64,000 nucleotides of DNA. It comes from Neobacillus novalis NBRC 102450 (lineage in GTDB: Bacteria > Bacillota > Bacilli > Bacillales > Cytobacillaceae). The notes under the pieces were generated by a model that saw only the letters and a program-made list of their open reading frames with translations, made no database searches and was not told where the DNA came from. Position 1 is the first letter of the stretch. Each line of letters starts with the position of its first letter. The stretch is taken from positions 186,001-250,000 of the forward strand of contig NZ_BCVP01000016.1 in the NCBI RefSeq assembly GCF_001591805.1, read 5' to 3'. This document shows, piece after piece, positions 41,563 to 51,265 of this stretch. The position numbers and the translations under genes are program-made.

Positions 41563-43286
41563 GCGATTTCCTCCTCTGACAGCTGTGACATGACAATCTC
41601 ACGATAAACTGCACTCGATTCCATCAGTTCCTTATGTGTGCCGATTCCCGTGATTTCCCCATTATCTAGGACAAGAATCTGATCTGCATCGATAATCGTG
41701 CTCACCCGCTGTGCCACGATTAAAACGGTTGAATCGCCAGTTTCTCCTTTTAATGCGCCACGAAGCTTAGCATCTGTTTTAAAATCCAATGCAGAAAAAC
41801 TATCATCAAATATATAAATTTCCGGCTTCCGAACAAGTGCTCGGGCAATGGACAATCGCTGCTTTTGCCCGCCCGAAACATTTGTTCCCCCTTGGGCAAT
41901 CGTGGCATCGAAACCATCAGGCATATCGGATATAAACTCATTTGCTTGAGCAATTTCCGCTGCATGCCTCACTTCGTCTTCAGTTGCATCCTCTTTTCCG
42001 TAGCGAATATTTTCTGCAATCGTTCCAGTAAATAGAACTGCTTGCTGCGGAACAAAGCCTATCTTTTCTCTAAGCTGTTCTTGCGTCATTTCACGAACAT
42101 CGACACCGTCAACAAGGACATTCCCACTGTCGACATCATAAAAGCGCGGAATTAAATTAATAAGGGTCGATTTCCCGGAGCCGGTTCCACCAATAATGGC
42201 CGTTACCTCACCTGGATTCATGGAAAACGAAATATTTGAAATCGCCGGCATTTCAGCTCCAGGATAGCTAAAGGTTACATTTCTAAATTCTACCTGACCT
42301 TTTGCTCCCTTTCCTAAAACAGGATTAGCGGGATTCTTAATGTCAGCCACAGTATCAATTACTTCGTTAATTCTGACAGCAGATACCGATGCTCGTGGAA
42401 TCATCACAAACATCATTGACAGCATAATGAACGAAAACATGATTTGCATCGCATATTGAATAAATGCCATCATATCGCCAACCTGCATATGACCATTGCT
42501 GATGCGAATGCCGCCAAACCAGATAATCGCAACAGTAGAAAGGTTGAGGACAATCATCATAATCGGCATCATCGCGGCCATTAGTTTATTTACCTTAATC
42601 GCTGTTTGCGTTAAATCCCAGTTTGCCGCGTCGAATCGCTTTTTCTCATGTTCCACACGATTAAACGAACGAATGACACGAATACCTGTTAAATTTTCTC
42701 TTAACACACGATTTAAATTATCCAATTTCACTTGCATCGCTTTAAAAAGCGGTATTCCTTTTTTTGCAATAATCACGATAGCGAGCACGAGAATGGGTAA
42801 TGCCACGGCAAGAACTAAGGTTAATTTGGAATCCTTTGAATAAGCCATTATGATGCCTCCAATACACATCATCGGGGCCATGGCCATCATTCTTAGCATC
42901 ATGACTAATACCTGCTGGATTTGGGTAATATCATTGGTAGTTCTTGTAATTAGTGAAGCAGTTCCCAGTTTATCAAATTCATGTAACGAAAAATCGCCCA
43001 CATGGGAAAAAACCTTGGTACGTAACAATTTACCAAACCCTGATGCTGCTTTGGCAGAATAGAAACTGGCAGCAAGAGAACAAATCATCCCGCCTGCAGC
43101 AACGAGCAGCATAAAACCACCGATTTTCCAGATATAGGCCGTATCGCCTGTCACCACACCCTTATCGACAATATCGGCCATTAATGTTGGTAAATAGAGT
43201 TCAGCCAACGATTGCAACAGGACGAGGCCTAAAACGAAATAAATCGGTATTTGAAAGGGTTTTAGAAATCTGCTTAATTTTATCAA
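41559..43286 (-). CDS. Heterodimeric ABC exporter, subunit with degenerate catalytic residue
   Basis: A 575-residue ABC exporter half with six membrane helices and an ATPase domain. Walker A is GGTGSGKST and the signature VSGGQKQRL is canonical, but the residue after Walker B is Asp, not Glu (IFDDSFSALD), and the H-loop His is Gln (IVAQRVST). Such changes define the non-hydrolytic site of heterodimeric exporters, so it must pair with the downstream subunit. The start is TTG at 43286 with GGAG about 10 bases before it. The gene sits 115 bases downstream of the MarR gene on the same strand. Confidence 0.92.
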   Translation of the reverse strand: MIKLSRFLKPFQIPIYFVLGLVLLQSLAELYLPTLMADIVDKGVVTGDTAYIWKIGGFMLLVAAGGMICSLAASFYSAKAASGFGKLLRTKVFSHVGDFSLHEFDKLGTASLITRTTNDITQIQQVLVMMLRMMAMAPMMCIGGIIMAYSKDSKLTLVLAVALPILVLAIVIIAKKGIPLFKAMQVKLDNLNRVLRENLTGIRVIRSFNRVEHEKKRFDAANWDLTQTAIKVNKLMAAMMPIMMIVLNLSTVAIIWFGGIRISNGHMQVGDMMAFIQYAMQIMFSFIMLSMMFVMIPRASVSAVRINEVIDTVADIKNPANPVLGKGAKGQVEFRNVTFSYPGAEMPAISNISFSMNPGEVTAIIGGTGSGKSTLINLIPRFYDVDSGNVLVDGVDVREMTQEQLREKIGFVPQQAVLFTGTIAENIRYGKEDATEDEVRHAAEIAQANEFISDMPDGFDATIAQGGTNVSGGQKQRLSIARALVRKPEIYIFDDSFSALDFKTDAKLRGALKGETGDSTVLIVAQRVSTIIDADQILVLDNGEITGIGTHKELMESSAVYREIVMSQLSEEEIA

Positions 43287-43401
43287 GTTGCATCAACTCC
43301 GTTTTAGATTGTTAATGAGTAAACAATACATTATAGTTATGAACTGAATATGAACAAAAAGTTTATTTCATTTTTTAGGGCTATTACGCTTTCGAATCCC
43401 G

Positions 43402-43851
43402 TTAGCGGCTCTGTTCATTAAAATAATGATGGACTTTATCGAGTAAATCAGCTAACTGCTCACTTTCCTCTTCACCTAAATAATCAATTAAACCAGTAAA
43501 GTTTTCGGTGAACCGGTTTTTAGCTCTAGCTGTTGCTTCCATCCCTGCTTGAGTAAGTTTAATTTTTACTGAACGTCTATCCTCTGGATCAACTGCTCGT
43601 TCCACTAGACCATCTTTTTCAAGGATATTAATGATTTGGGTAACGGTCGGCGGTGTAACTTGCAAGCGTTGACTTATTTCTGAGACCTTCATTTCTTCAT
43701 TTTTCTCATTTGCACCTTGTTGAATCGCTGCGAGTACCTTGAATTCACTTGGATTATATCCGCCAATCTTCTTTTCGTGCCAACCTGTTTTTCTAAATTG
43801 CATGAACGCTTTGAGCAGGTTTTGCGCTGTGGCACTTTCGATATCCGCCAC
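43402..43851 (-). CDS. MarR family transcriptional regulator
   Basis: A 149-residue winged-helix dimer-type repressor. The DNA-binding part is VSEISQRLQVTPPTVTQIIN followed by the wing VERAVDPEDRRSVKIKLTQAG, diagnostic of MarR. The frame opens at 43872, but GAGGTGATAATA immediately precedes the GTG at 43851, so that start is used. It is first in line with the two ABC exporter genes and has a strong promoter with a palindrome behind it. Self-repression and ligand-dependent induction of the exporter are therefore likely, by analogy with other MarR-exporter units. Confidence 0.9.
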   Translation of the reverse strand: MADIESATAQNLLKAFMQFRKTGWHEKKIGGYNPSEFKVLAAIQQGANEKNEEMKVSEISQRLQVTPPTVTQIINILEKDGLVERAVDPEDRRSVKIKLTQAGMEATARAKNRFTENFTGLIDYLGEEESEQLADLLDKVHHYFNEQSR

Positions 43852-43879
43852 TATTATCACCTCAATTTTCATTTATAAC

Positions 43880-43944
43880 CCTAATAGTTAGGTAACTTAA
43901 TTATTTACATTGCTAAGTATATTCCTCACGAAGGCCGACGTCAA
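43880..43944 (-). promoter_or_regulatory. Promoter and palindrome of the MarR-exporter operon
   Basis: On the minus strand TTGACG (43944-43939) and TATACT (43921-43916) have a 17-base spacer, a near-consensus sigma-A promoter. CCTAA-TAG-TTAGG at 43880-43892 is a perfect 5-bp inverted repeat 15-30 bases downstream of the expected transcript start and is the best operator candidate for the MarR protein. Confidence 0.7.
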
Positions 43945-43955
43945 TTTTTTTGAAT

Positions 43956-43991
43956 AAAAAAAATAAACACAGGTGTTTTATCTGTGTTTAT
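43956..43991 (-). terminator. Terminator of the exported-protein gene
   Basis: ATAAACACAG pairs perfectly with CTGTGTTTAT; on the minus strand a T7 run follows. Confidence 0.85.
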
Positions 43992-44029
43992 GAAACGGTT
44001 TGCTCGCACCAATTCAAATCAAAAACTTT

Positions 44030-44788
44030 TTAATGGGCTTTTACTTGCTTAACCTCGGTCCTTATTAGGTTCCAATGACCACGGTCATAATTCCAGGTGC
44101 TTTCGACGAGGGCGATTGTGTCCGCATTGGCAATTCCTGTTACCCTTTGAATACCCTTCAAGCCAATTTTTCCATTATCTAATTGAACAGGTTTTAGGTC
44201 GCTATATGGATTTACCGTTAATTCCGCCGGCTCATTTAATTTCCCTTTGAAGTAAAATCCTAGTTTTTTATAATAATTCATTCGATCCCTAAGATTAAAC
44301 TTATAAGTTTTTCCCGTTTGCACCAGCTTAATTTCGGCTTTATAGCCATCTAAAAATTTTGTGTTCATCTCTAGCGGCTCAGGTAAGGGCAGATCGGAGT
44401 GAATGAAATTCTTTAAGGAGGATAAAGAATTAATTACAATTCCACCGCTTCCTCCTGTTTGAACAGTTGAAAATATCTCCTTCATTCCATCATTGTTTAA
44501 ATCAACCAGCTGAATTGACGCTTTTGAACCACTCTCTAGTGGAAAGGTAAACAATTTCCCGTTAGATGCGGCTACCTCTATATAAATTTTTTTCAAAAAA
44601 GAATCATCCTCTTGATATGGAACACCCTTTAATAGGATCACTTCGTCTATTCCGTCCCCAGAAATATCCTCTTTCTCTTCTGAAATCGTAATGACCTTCG
44701 TATTTTCACCAATTGCATACACACCCGTTATTGCCGTTAGCGATATGAGAAAAAACAAAACAATAACCAGCAGCAGCTCTTTTTTCAT
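44030..44788 (-). CDS. Exported protein with Ca-binding-like repeats
   Basis: A 252-residue exported protein with a signal peptide (KKELLLVIVLFFLISLTAIT, then GVYA). Two segments, DISGDGIDEVILLKG and DLNNDGMKEIFSTVQ, follow the DxxxDGxxE pattern of VCBS/FG-GAP-like calcium-binding beta-propeller blades. The rest is beta-rich, ending WNLIRTEVKQVKAH. GGAGGGGAATAAG precedes the ATG at 44788; the frame opens five codons earlier. Similar proteins in Bacillus are annotated only as exported or spore-related. No function is assigned. Monocistronic on the minus strand, downstream of parC. Confidence 0.75.
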   Translation of the reverse strand: MKKELLLVIVLFFLISLTAITGVYAIGENTKVITISEEKEDISGDGIDEVILLKGVPYQEDDSFLKKIYIEVAASNGKLFTFPLESGSKASIQLVDLNNDGMKEIFSTVQTGGSGGIVINSLSSLKNFIHSDLPLPEPLEMNTKFLDGYKAEIKLVQTGKTYKFNLRDRMNYYKKLGFYFKGKLNEPAELTVNPYSDLKPVQLDNGKIGLKGIQRVTGIANADTIALVESTWNYDRGHWNLIRTEVKQVKAH

Positions 44789-44846
44789 CTTATTCCCCTC
44801 CATACTCTGTTACTTGTCAGTATGTCCATTTTTGGTAAAAAAGATG

Positions 44847-44878
44847 AAAAGACTCCCTAAAAATTTAGAGAGTCTTTG
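44847..44878 (-). terminator. Terminator of parEC
   Basis: AAAGACTC and GAGTCTTT enclose a second short pairing (CCTAAA/TTTAGA); on the minus strand it ends in T residues, 8 bases after the parC stop. Confidence 0.8.
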
Positions 44879-44885
44879 CGAGAGA

Positions 44886-47324
44886 TTATTCACTTGGATT
44901 TTCTGGTGCTGCTACTTTCCAAACGGTCGTTACTTTCCCGTTTTCTCCTTCATCAAGGATAAACGAACCATTTGAGTAGCGGTCACTGAAGTGTATTTCC
45001 GCCGTTTTAAGGGCTTCAATGTAGCCTTTATCTGTCTGGATAAAAACAACGTCCTCGTCATTGGCCACTACAAAGCCCATGATGCGATGCGGATTTGATT
45101 TGAGTTCCCTTAGGATTACGACACCACGCTTAGCGCGAGTTGTCTTTTCAAACTCTTTTAATTTCATCCGCTTAACAGCACCACGCTGTGTAGAAATAAC
45201 AATTGTTTCGTTATTATCCGGAGTAAGAATTTTACCACCAACAACAAAATCGCCGTCTTTTAAGTTCATTCCTTTTACACCTGCAGCGCGGATACCAACA
45301 ATACTTATTTCAGCTTCATGGAACCAGAGGGCGTACCCATAATGGGAGATGAAGAAAACTTCCATAGATCCATCGGTGAGGTGAACATCAATGACTTGAT
45401 CGTCATCCTTAAGATTTATGCCAACAAGAGGTTTCGAATACCGCTGTGCTTTATAGGCTTTTAGTTCTGTTTTCTTGACCATGCCATTTCTCGTTACAAA
45501 AACCAAGAACGCTTCTGTTTCAAAATCTTTCACTGGAATGGCTCGGATAATTTCCTCATCACGTTCAATCGGAATGATATTTGCGACATGCTGTCCAAGG
45601 TCCTTCCAGCGGATATCCGGCAGTTCATGAACAGGGCAGAATAGATAATTGCCCTTATTTGTAAACAGGAGAAGAACATCCTTTGTATTCATATCGAGTT
45701 GTGCTAACAGACGATCAGATTCCTTCATTGCTGGGTCCTGACCATTTGATGCAGCAAAAGAACGCTGACTTGTCCTTTTCACGTAACCTTGTTTCGTTAC
45801 GGTTACAATCACATCTTCACTAGGTACCGTCACTTCGAGATTTATTTTTAATTCTTCAATTTCAGCTTCAATCTTGGATCTGCGCTGATCAGCAAAGCGC
45901 TTTTTCACGTCTTTTAATTCTTTCTTTATAACGGAGAAAAGCTTTTTCTCACTAGCTAAAATGCTAGTCCACTCTTCAATTTTCTTCGCTAATTCTTCCG
46001 ATTCCTGTCTTAACGCGGTAATATCAGTGTTTGTTAAGCGATAAAGCTGTAAAGAGACAATAGCTTCAGCCTGCGGCTCAGTAAACGCGAATTTGGCAAT
46101 TAAATTGTTCTTTGCATCGCGTTTGTCCTTTGAAGCACGGATGGTGGTAATGACCTCATCAAGGATGGATAAAGCTTTCATTAATCCTTCAACAATATGC
46201 TGGCGTTCCTTCGCTTTACTTAGCTCAAATTCCGTTCTTTTTGTCACCACTTCTTTTTGGTGTTCGATATAGGCATCAAGTAATTCACGAAGGCCCATTA
46301 ATTTCGGACGCTTTTTATAGATGGCAACCATATTAAAGTTGTAAGCCACTTGAAGATCACTATTTTTATATAAATAATTTAAGACACCTTCTGCATCGGC
46401 ATCCTTTTTTAACTCAATGACAATCCTGAGGCCTGTCCTGTCCGTTTCATCACGAACCTCAGAAATTCCTTCAACTTTACGGTCGAGACGAAACTCATCC
46501 ATTTTTCTGACGAGATTTGCTTTATTGACTTCATACGGAATTTCCGTGATGACAATTTGCTGCTTCCCGCCCCGCAACTCTTCAATGTCTGCTTTGCTGC
46601 GAATAATGATTTTGCCTTTACCAGTTTCATAGGCTTTCTTAATACCATCAATCCCTTGAATGATACCGCCTGTCGGGAAATCTGGACCTTTGACGATTGT
46701 CATCAGTTCATCGACAGATGCACCCGGGTTGTCCATTCTCATGATTACTCCATCAATGACTTCTCCCAGATGATGTGGTGGGATATCCGTAGCATAACCA
46801 GCAGAAATTCCCGTCGAGCCGTTTACAAGCAGGTTCGGAAACATCGCTGGCAAAACAGTTGGTTCCTTCGATGTATCATCAAAGTTTGGAATAAATTCAA
46901 CGGTATTTTTCTCGATATCACGTAAGAGTTCTGCTGAAATCGCTGATAATCTGGCTTCTGTATAACGCATCGCAGCTGGCGGGTCACCATCGACGCTGCC
47001 GTTGTTACCGTGCATTTGCACGAGGACATTTCTAACCTTCCAGTCTTGACTCATTCGTACCATTGCCTCGTATACTGACGAATCACCATGTGGATGGTAG
47101 TTACCGATTACGTTACCGACGGTTTTAGCTGATTTACGGAAGCCTTTATCAAAGGTATTTCCCTCGAAATGCATCGCATAAAGAATTCTTCGTTGAACTG
47201 GCTTTAAGCCGTCACGAGCATCAGGAAGCGCACGCTCTTGAATAATATACTTACTATATCTGCCAAAACGATCACCTATGACATCTTCTAGAGGTAGGTC
47301 GCGGAATTTTTCATTTGCACTCAT
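44886..47324 (-). CDS. parC: DNA topoisomerase IV subunit A
   Basis: The DNA-cleaving subunit that separates linked daughter chromosomes. The 812-residue protein has the winged-helix/tower core with [18 protein letters not shown] and catalytic Tyr121 in [11 protein letters not shown]. The C-terminal beta-pinwheel starts near residue 490 ([20 protein letters not shown]). The quinolone region reads [12 protein letters not shown], with Ser82 and Glu86 at the usual resistance positions unchanged. It overlaps parE by 4 bases, so the two are coupled. The identity as ParC rather than GyrA rests on the opening residues and the parE-parC order next to yneT. Confidence 0.97.
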   Translation of the reverse strand: MSANEKFRDLPLEDVIGDRFGRYSKYIIQERALPDARDGLKPVQRRILYAMHFEGNTFDKGFRKSAKTVGNVIGNYHPHGDSSVYEAMVRMSQDWKVRNVLVQMHGNNGSVDGDPPAAMRYTEARLSAISAELLRDIEKNTVEFIPNFDDTSKEPTVLPAMFPNLLVNGSTGISAGYATDIPPHHLGEVIDGVIMRMDNPGASVDELMTIVKGPDFPTGGIIQGIDGIKKAYETGKGKIIIRSKADIEELRGGKQQIVITEIPYEVNKANLVRKMDEFRLDRKVEGISEVRDETDRTGLRIVIELKKDADAEGVLNYLYKNSDLQVAYNFNMVAIYKKRPKLMGLRELLDAYIEHQKEVVTKRTEFELSKAKERQHIVEGLMKALSILDEVITTIRASKDKRDAKNNLIAKFAFTEPQAEAIVSLQLYRLTNTDITALRQESEELAKKIEEWTSILASEKKLFSVIKKELKDVKKRFADQRRSKIEAEIEELKINLEVTVPSEDVIVTVTKQGYVKRTSQRSFAASNGQDPAMKESDRLLAQLDMNTKDVLLLFTNKGNYLFCPVHELPDIRWKDLGQHVANIIPIERDEEIIRAIPVKDFETEAFLVFVTRNGMVKKTELKAYKAQRYSKPLVGINLKDDDQVIDVHLTDGSMEVFFISHYGYALWFHEAEISIVGIRAAGVKGMNLKDGDFVVGGKILTPDNNETIVISTQRGAVKRMKLKEFEKTTRAKRGVVILRELKSNPHRIMGFVVANDEDVVFIQTDKGYIEALKTAEIHFSDRYSNGSFILDEGENGKVTTVWKVAAPENPSE

Positions 47325-49300
47325 CCTTCAGATCCCTCCTCGGTGACCGTAATATTTTCATTTTCTAAAATGGTGTCATCCTCTTCTAAACCAAAGGCGA
47401 CATTATTTTCAATCCACTTCCGGCGTGGTTCGACCTTATCTCCCATCAGGGTTGTTATTCGACGTTCTGCCCTTGCCACATCATCGATTTTCACACGAAT
47501 GAGGGTACGTGTTTCTGGATCCATGGTTGTATCCCAAAGTTGGTCAGCGTTCATTTCGCCAAGTCCTTTATAGCGTTGGATAATATAGCCTCTGCCAACC
47601 TTATCGATTGCACCCTGCAGATCGTCATCATTCCAAGAATACTCAATTACTTCTTTCTTCCCTGTCCCTTTGCTCACTTTATAAAGTGGCGGCAGGGCAA
47701 TAAACACTTTTCCTGCTTCTAGTAGCGGTTTCATATATCGATAGAAGAACGTTAGTAATAAGACCTGAATATGTGCTCCATCTGTATCGGCATCGGTCAT
47801 AATCACGATTTTATCGTAATTGATATCGTCGACATTAAAATCTGTACCGACTCCACCGCCAATCGCATGGATAATCGTATTGATTTCTTCATTTTTAAAA
47901 ATATCGGCCAGCTTGGCTTTTTCCGTATTAATTACTTTACCTCGAAGTGGCAGCACAGCTTGAAAGCGACGGTCACGCCCCTGTTTGGCAGAGCCGCCTG
48001 CAGAATCACCCTCGACCAAATAAAGTTCATTTTTTTGTGGATTCCGTGATTGAGCCGGTGTCAGCTTCCCTGAAAGGACCGCATCCGTGCGTTTCCGCTT
48101 TTTCCCGCTCCGCGCGTCCTCCCGCGCTTTTCTAGCAGCCTCTCTTGCTTGATAGGCTTTTATCGATTTTTTTATGAGGAGCGAGCTAATATCAGGATTC
48201 TCCTCAAGAAAATAAGTGAGATGCTCGGAGACGACCGCATCGACGGCTGATCTCGCCTCACTTGTTCCCAATTTACCTTTCGTTTGCCCTTCAAATTGGA
48301 GCATTTCTTCAGGGATTCTGACGGAGATAATCGCCGATAAACCTTCACGAATATCGGTCCCATCAAGGTTTTTATCTTTGTCTTTTAGAAAGGAAACTTT
48401 ACGGGCATAGTCGTTAAATACCCTCGTCATCGCTGTTTTTGCCCCAGCTTCATGTGTACCGCCATCTCTCGTGCGGACATTGTTAACAAACGATAGGACA
48501 TTTTCTGAATAGCCATCATTAAATTGAAAGGCAAAATCCACTTCAATCCCATTTTGAGCACCTTCGAGACTGATTACTGGACTAAGGATATCCTTCTCTT
48601 CATTTAAATATTCAACAAACGCTTCAATGCCATTTTCATAATGAAATGTTTCATGAAGGCTATTGCGGTCATCGATGATTTCAATTTTTAATCCTTTTAA
48701 CAAGAAGGCCGACTCTCTTAACCTCTCACATAAGGTTTCAAAATTATAAGTGGTTACCGAAAAAATCGTAGGATCGGGTTTAAAATGAATCGTTGTTCCC
48801 GTTTGGTTGGTTTTGCCGATTTTTTCGAGTGTCGTTACCGGTTTACCGCCATTTTCAAAACGCTGCTCATAGATGAATCCGTCCCTTTTAATTGTGACGA
48901 TTAACAATTCTGATAAGGCATTGACGACAGAAGCACCAACACCGTGCAAACCGCCGCTTGTTTTGTAACCGCCCTGGCCAAACTTTCCGCCTGCATGCAG
49001 TATCGTTAAAATGACCTCAGGTGTCGGTTTCCCCGTTTTATGCATACCGGTCGGCATTCCGCGTCCTCTATCAATAACGCTAATTGAATTATCTTTGTGT
49101 ATTTTTACAATGATGTGATCACCAAAGCCGCCAAGTGCTTCATCGACAGCATTGTCGACAATCTCATAAACGAGATGGTGGAGACCGCGTGAGTCGGTAC
49201 TGCCAATGTACATTCCTGGGCGCTTTCTAACCGCCTCAAGTCCTTCTAGTACCTGTATGGCATCATCATTATAATCAAATGCTTGCTGATTCCTTGCCAC
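47321..49300 (-). CDS. parE: DNA topoisomerase IV subunit B
   Basis: The ATPase subunit of topoisomerase IV. The 659-residue protein has a GHKL ATP-binding domain ([46 protein letters not shown]). A transducer domain and the Toprim domain follow ([33 protein letters not shown]), ending [10 protein letters not shown]. The start is GTG at 49300 with AAAGGGG 8 bases before it. It is transcribed leftwards into parC. The 334-base region upstream holds its promoter, but I could not pick a convincing -35/-10 pair. Confidence 0.97.
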   Translation of the reverse strand: MARNQQAFDYNDDAIQVLEGLEAVRKRPGMYIGSTDSRGLHHLVYEIVDNAVDEALGGFGDHIIVKIHKDNSISVIDRGRGMPTGMHKTGKPTPEVILTILHAGGKFGQGGYKTSGGLHGVGASVVNALSELLIVTIKRDGFIYEQRFENGGKPVTTLEKIGKTNQTGTTIHFKPDPTIFSVTTYNFETLCERLRESAFLLKGLKIEIIDDRNSLHETFHYENGIEAFVEYLNEEKDILSPVISLEGAQNGIEVDFAFQFNDGYSENVLSFVNNVRTRDGGTHEAGAKTAMTRVFNDYARKVSFLKDKDKNLDGTDIREGLSAIISVRIPEEMLQFEGQTKGKLGTSEARSAVDAVVSEHLTYFLEENPDISSLLIKKSIKAYQAREAARKAREDARSGKKRKRTDAVLSGKLTPAQSRNPQKNELYLVEGDSAGGSAKQGRDRRFQAVLPLRGKVINTEKAKLADIFKNEEINTIIHAIGGGVGTDFNVDDINYDKIVIMTDADTDGAHIQVLLLTFFYRYMKPLLEAGKVFIALPPLYKVSKGTGKKEVIEYSWNDDDLQGAIDKVGRGYIIQRYKGLGEMNADQLWDTTMDPETRTLIRVKIDDVARAERRITTLMGDKVEPRRKWIENNVAFGLEEDDTILENENITVTEEGSEG

Positions 49301-49634
49301 TAAAATACCCCTTTCATACCTTACAAAACAACCTTCTAAATTGCTGTAATTGCTGCTTATATAAATGATTCGTTCAAAAGAGAATAAAGGCGGTGTGTGC
49401 AGCGCTAAAATTTACTATCCAAATGGTAAATGTTATTTCGCTTTGATTAGATACACTGATCCATTATTGCAACACTCCGCCCCTTTTCCACAAATAGGAA
49501 CTAATGTTTGCCACTTTCATTTTATCACATTTACTTGCGGCGTCTATGCTTTATTGTAGCGATTTATTTTGATTTGGCAAATACGAAATTTGAAACAACC
49601 TCATTTTGAAATTTATTATTGGGGCATTTTAGCC
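49301..49634. other. Intergenic region between parE and the yneT terminator
   Basis: A 334-base stretch with no supported gene. A 64-codon open frame on the plus strand (49365-49559) lacks a ribosome site and any recognisable sequence. The parE promoter must lie here. Confidence 0.6.
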
Positions 49635-49639
49635 GAAAA

Positions 49640-49673
49640 AAAAGAAAAAACTGCCAACTAATAAGCAGTTTTT
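49640..49673 (-). terminator. Terminator of yneT
   Basis: AAAAACTGC (49646-49654) pairs with GCAGTTTTT (49665-49673); on the minus strand the stem runs into a long T tract. Confidence 0.8.
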
Positions 49674-49685
49674 CCTAAGGACACT

Positions 49686-50099
49686 TTATCTTGTTAAAGA
49701 ATGTTCGACCTTTATACAGCGGTCCATAACGACCGTATATCCCTTTTCCTTTAAGAACTCATAAGCGGATTCGTTGGCAAGACCCAGCTGGGCCCAAAAG
49801 ACGTCTGCATCAATCTTGTCAAATTCCTTTGCTACATCAAACAATTGCTCAGAGCGGCGGAAAACGTTAACAATGTCCACGTGGCCTTCAATGTCCGTTA
49901 AGGCTGCAACAGCTTTTACGCCAAGCGCTTCATCGATTGTCGGGTTTACTGGAATAATTTCATAGCCTGCTTTCTGCATGATAGCAGATACTTGATAGGA
50001 GGTGCGTTCCGGATTATTACTTAACCCAACGACTGCAATTCTTTTTGCTTTATTTAAAATAGCGCCAAGTTCTTCGCGGCTTGGATTTTCAATTGCCAT
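49686..50099 (-). CDS. yneT: CoA-binding domain protein YneT
   Basis: A 137-residue Rossmann-type CoA-binding protein. AKRIAVVGLSNNPERTSYQV near residue 18 is the nucleotide-binding turn, and GYEIIPVNPTIDEALGVKAV, VDIVNVFRRSEQ and VVMDRCIKVEH are the later conserved segments of the YccU/YneT group. A GTG opens the frame at 50108, but AAGGAG is correctly spaced for the ATG at 50099. B. subtilis has yneT between plsY and parE. Here a histidine kinase and a GH18 gene separate it from plsY. Biochemical role unknown. Confidence 0.88.
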   Translation of the reverse strand: MAIENPSREELGAILNKAKRIAVVGLSNNPERTSYQVSAIMQKAGYEIIPVNPTIDEALGVKAVAALTDIEGHVDIVNVFRRSEQLFDVAKEFDKIDADVFWAQLGLANESAYEFLKEKGYTVVMDRCIKVEHSLTR

Positions 50100-50167
50100 G
50101 GTAACCACTCCTTAGGTTGTTTTCTTTATTTTACCTTTTTCCGATTAAAAAAGAAAATAAAGCGATT

Positions 50168-51019
50168 TTAAACCGTTAGGAGTTCTTGTTCAATCGCAGT
50201 GGAAACTTTCGGCACTGATAGAATGAAACGCGCGCCGTCTCCTGTGTTTTCTGCCGATACACTCCCATTCATATTCTCAAGAATCATCTTCGTCATATAA
50301 AGCCCGAGACCTGTTCCTTGAGACCTTGTCGTAAAATAAGGATCGAATACCTTTTTAAGGAGTATTGGCTCGATTCCACCTGCATTATCAATGAATTCCG
50401 TTTTTATAAATTTGCCACTTTCGCCAATTTTAATTGTTAATTTTCGATGGCTAATATCTCTTTGGACAAATGCGTCACGGGCATTTGTTAAGATATTTAG
50501 TACCACCTGGCTATATTCATTTGGATAGCCATAGGCCATCTGTTGTCCCCTATATTCAAATTCCACTTGAATTCCATGGTTTTTCAGACTCAAAGAAAAA
50601 ATCGACAATGCCTCTTCAATTGAATCTCCGACGGAAAAAATGGATTTTTCCTTATTCGGTTTATAGAACTTCCGAAAATCATTTATCGTACGAGCCATAT
50701 GTTGAATCTGCTGCATGCTTTCCCTTGTGAACCTATCAATGTAATGATCGTCAATCTCGCCATACTCAAGTGCCTCTCTTACATCATGCATCATTAGAGA
50801 TAAATTGTTTAATGGTTGACGCCATTGATGCCCAATACTCGCAACCATTCCACCCATAGCCGCTAGTCTAGATTGTTCAATCAAAATAGTGTCTTTCTGT
50901 TTATTCTTTACCACCTCTTCCTGGAGTCGTTTTTCTAAATAGCGATTTTGCTGCACAATTAACTCATACTTTTTTGCTAATTCTTGATCGTTCTTTTCAC
51001 CTTCCGACAGATCTTTCAA
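50168..51019 (-). CDS. Cytosolic orphan sensor histidine kinase
   Basis: A ~283-residue kinase with no membrane segment. An N-terminal coiled coil (about residues 10-55, EKNDQELAKKYELIVQQNRY onward) leads to the dimerisation helix with phospho-His in SIGHQWRQPLNNLS. The ATPase domain has NILTNARDAFVQ (N box), FIDNAGGI (G1), FDPYFTTR (F box) and GTGLGLYMTK (G2). The HQWRQPL H-box places it in the PAS-linked HPK4-like group. GTG at 51028 is possible, but GGGGGTGA is better spaced for the TTG at 51019. No response regulator gene is adjacent, and no sensor domain is present except the coiled coil. Confidence 0.88.
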   Translation of the reverse strand: MKDLSEGEKNDQELAKKYELIVQQNRYLEKRLQEEVVKNKQKDTILIEQSRLAAMGGMVASIGHQWRQPLNNLSLMMHDVREALEYGEIDDHYIDRFTRESMQQIQHMARTINDFRKFYKPNKEKSIFSVGDSIEEALSIFSLSLKNHGIQVEFEYRGQQMAYGYPNEYSQVVLNILTNARDAFVQRDISHRKLTIKIGESGKFIKTEFIDNAGGIEPILLKKVFDPYFTTRSQGTGLGLYMTKMILENMNGSVSAENTGDGARFILSVPKVSTAIEQELLTV

Positions 51020-51220
51020 AAAGCTCACCCCCTAAAATAGATTGAAAAATTATTAGATAAACCGACCATGTGTTATATTCGCAAGGCCGTTCTTTTTGTT
51101 ATTTATTTGATTTTAACTAAATTATAGGGGCTTTATACACGGCTTTCAACGAGTTAACAAATGGTTTGAAAATTCTCCATATTTTCGTAATAAAATTGAC
51201 GATTTTTGTTCTCACTTTTG

Positions 51221-51258
51221 AAGAAAAAAATAACGAACCGGCTAAGCGGTCCGTTATT
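51221..51258 (-). terminator. Terminator of the second GH18 gene
   Basis: AATAACGAACCG (51229-51240) pairs with CGGTCCGTTATT (51247-51258) with one G-U and loop GCTAAG; a T-run follows on the minus strand. The gap between it and the kinase start holds no gene. Confidence 0.85.
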
Positions 51259-51265
51259 TTTTCTT

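Noticed and set aside
49365..49559. 64-codon open frame on the plus strand upstream of parE
   Set aside because: No ribosome site, odd composition and location over the parE promoter region argue against a gene.
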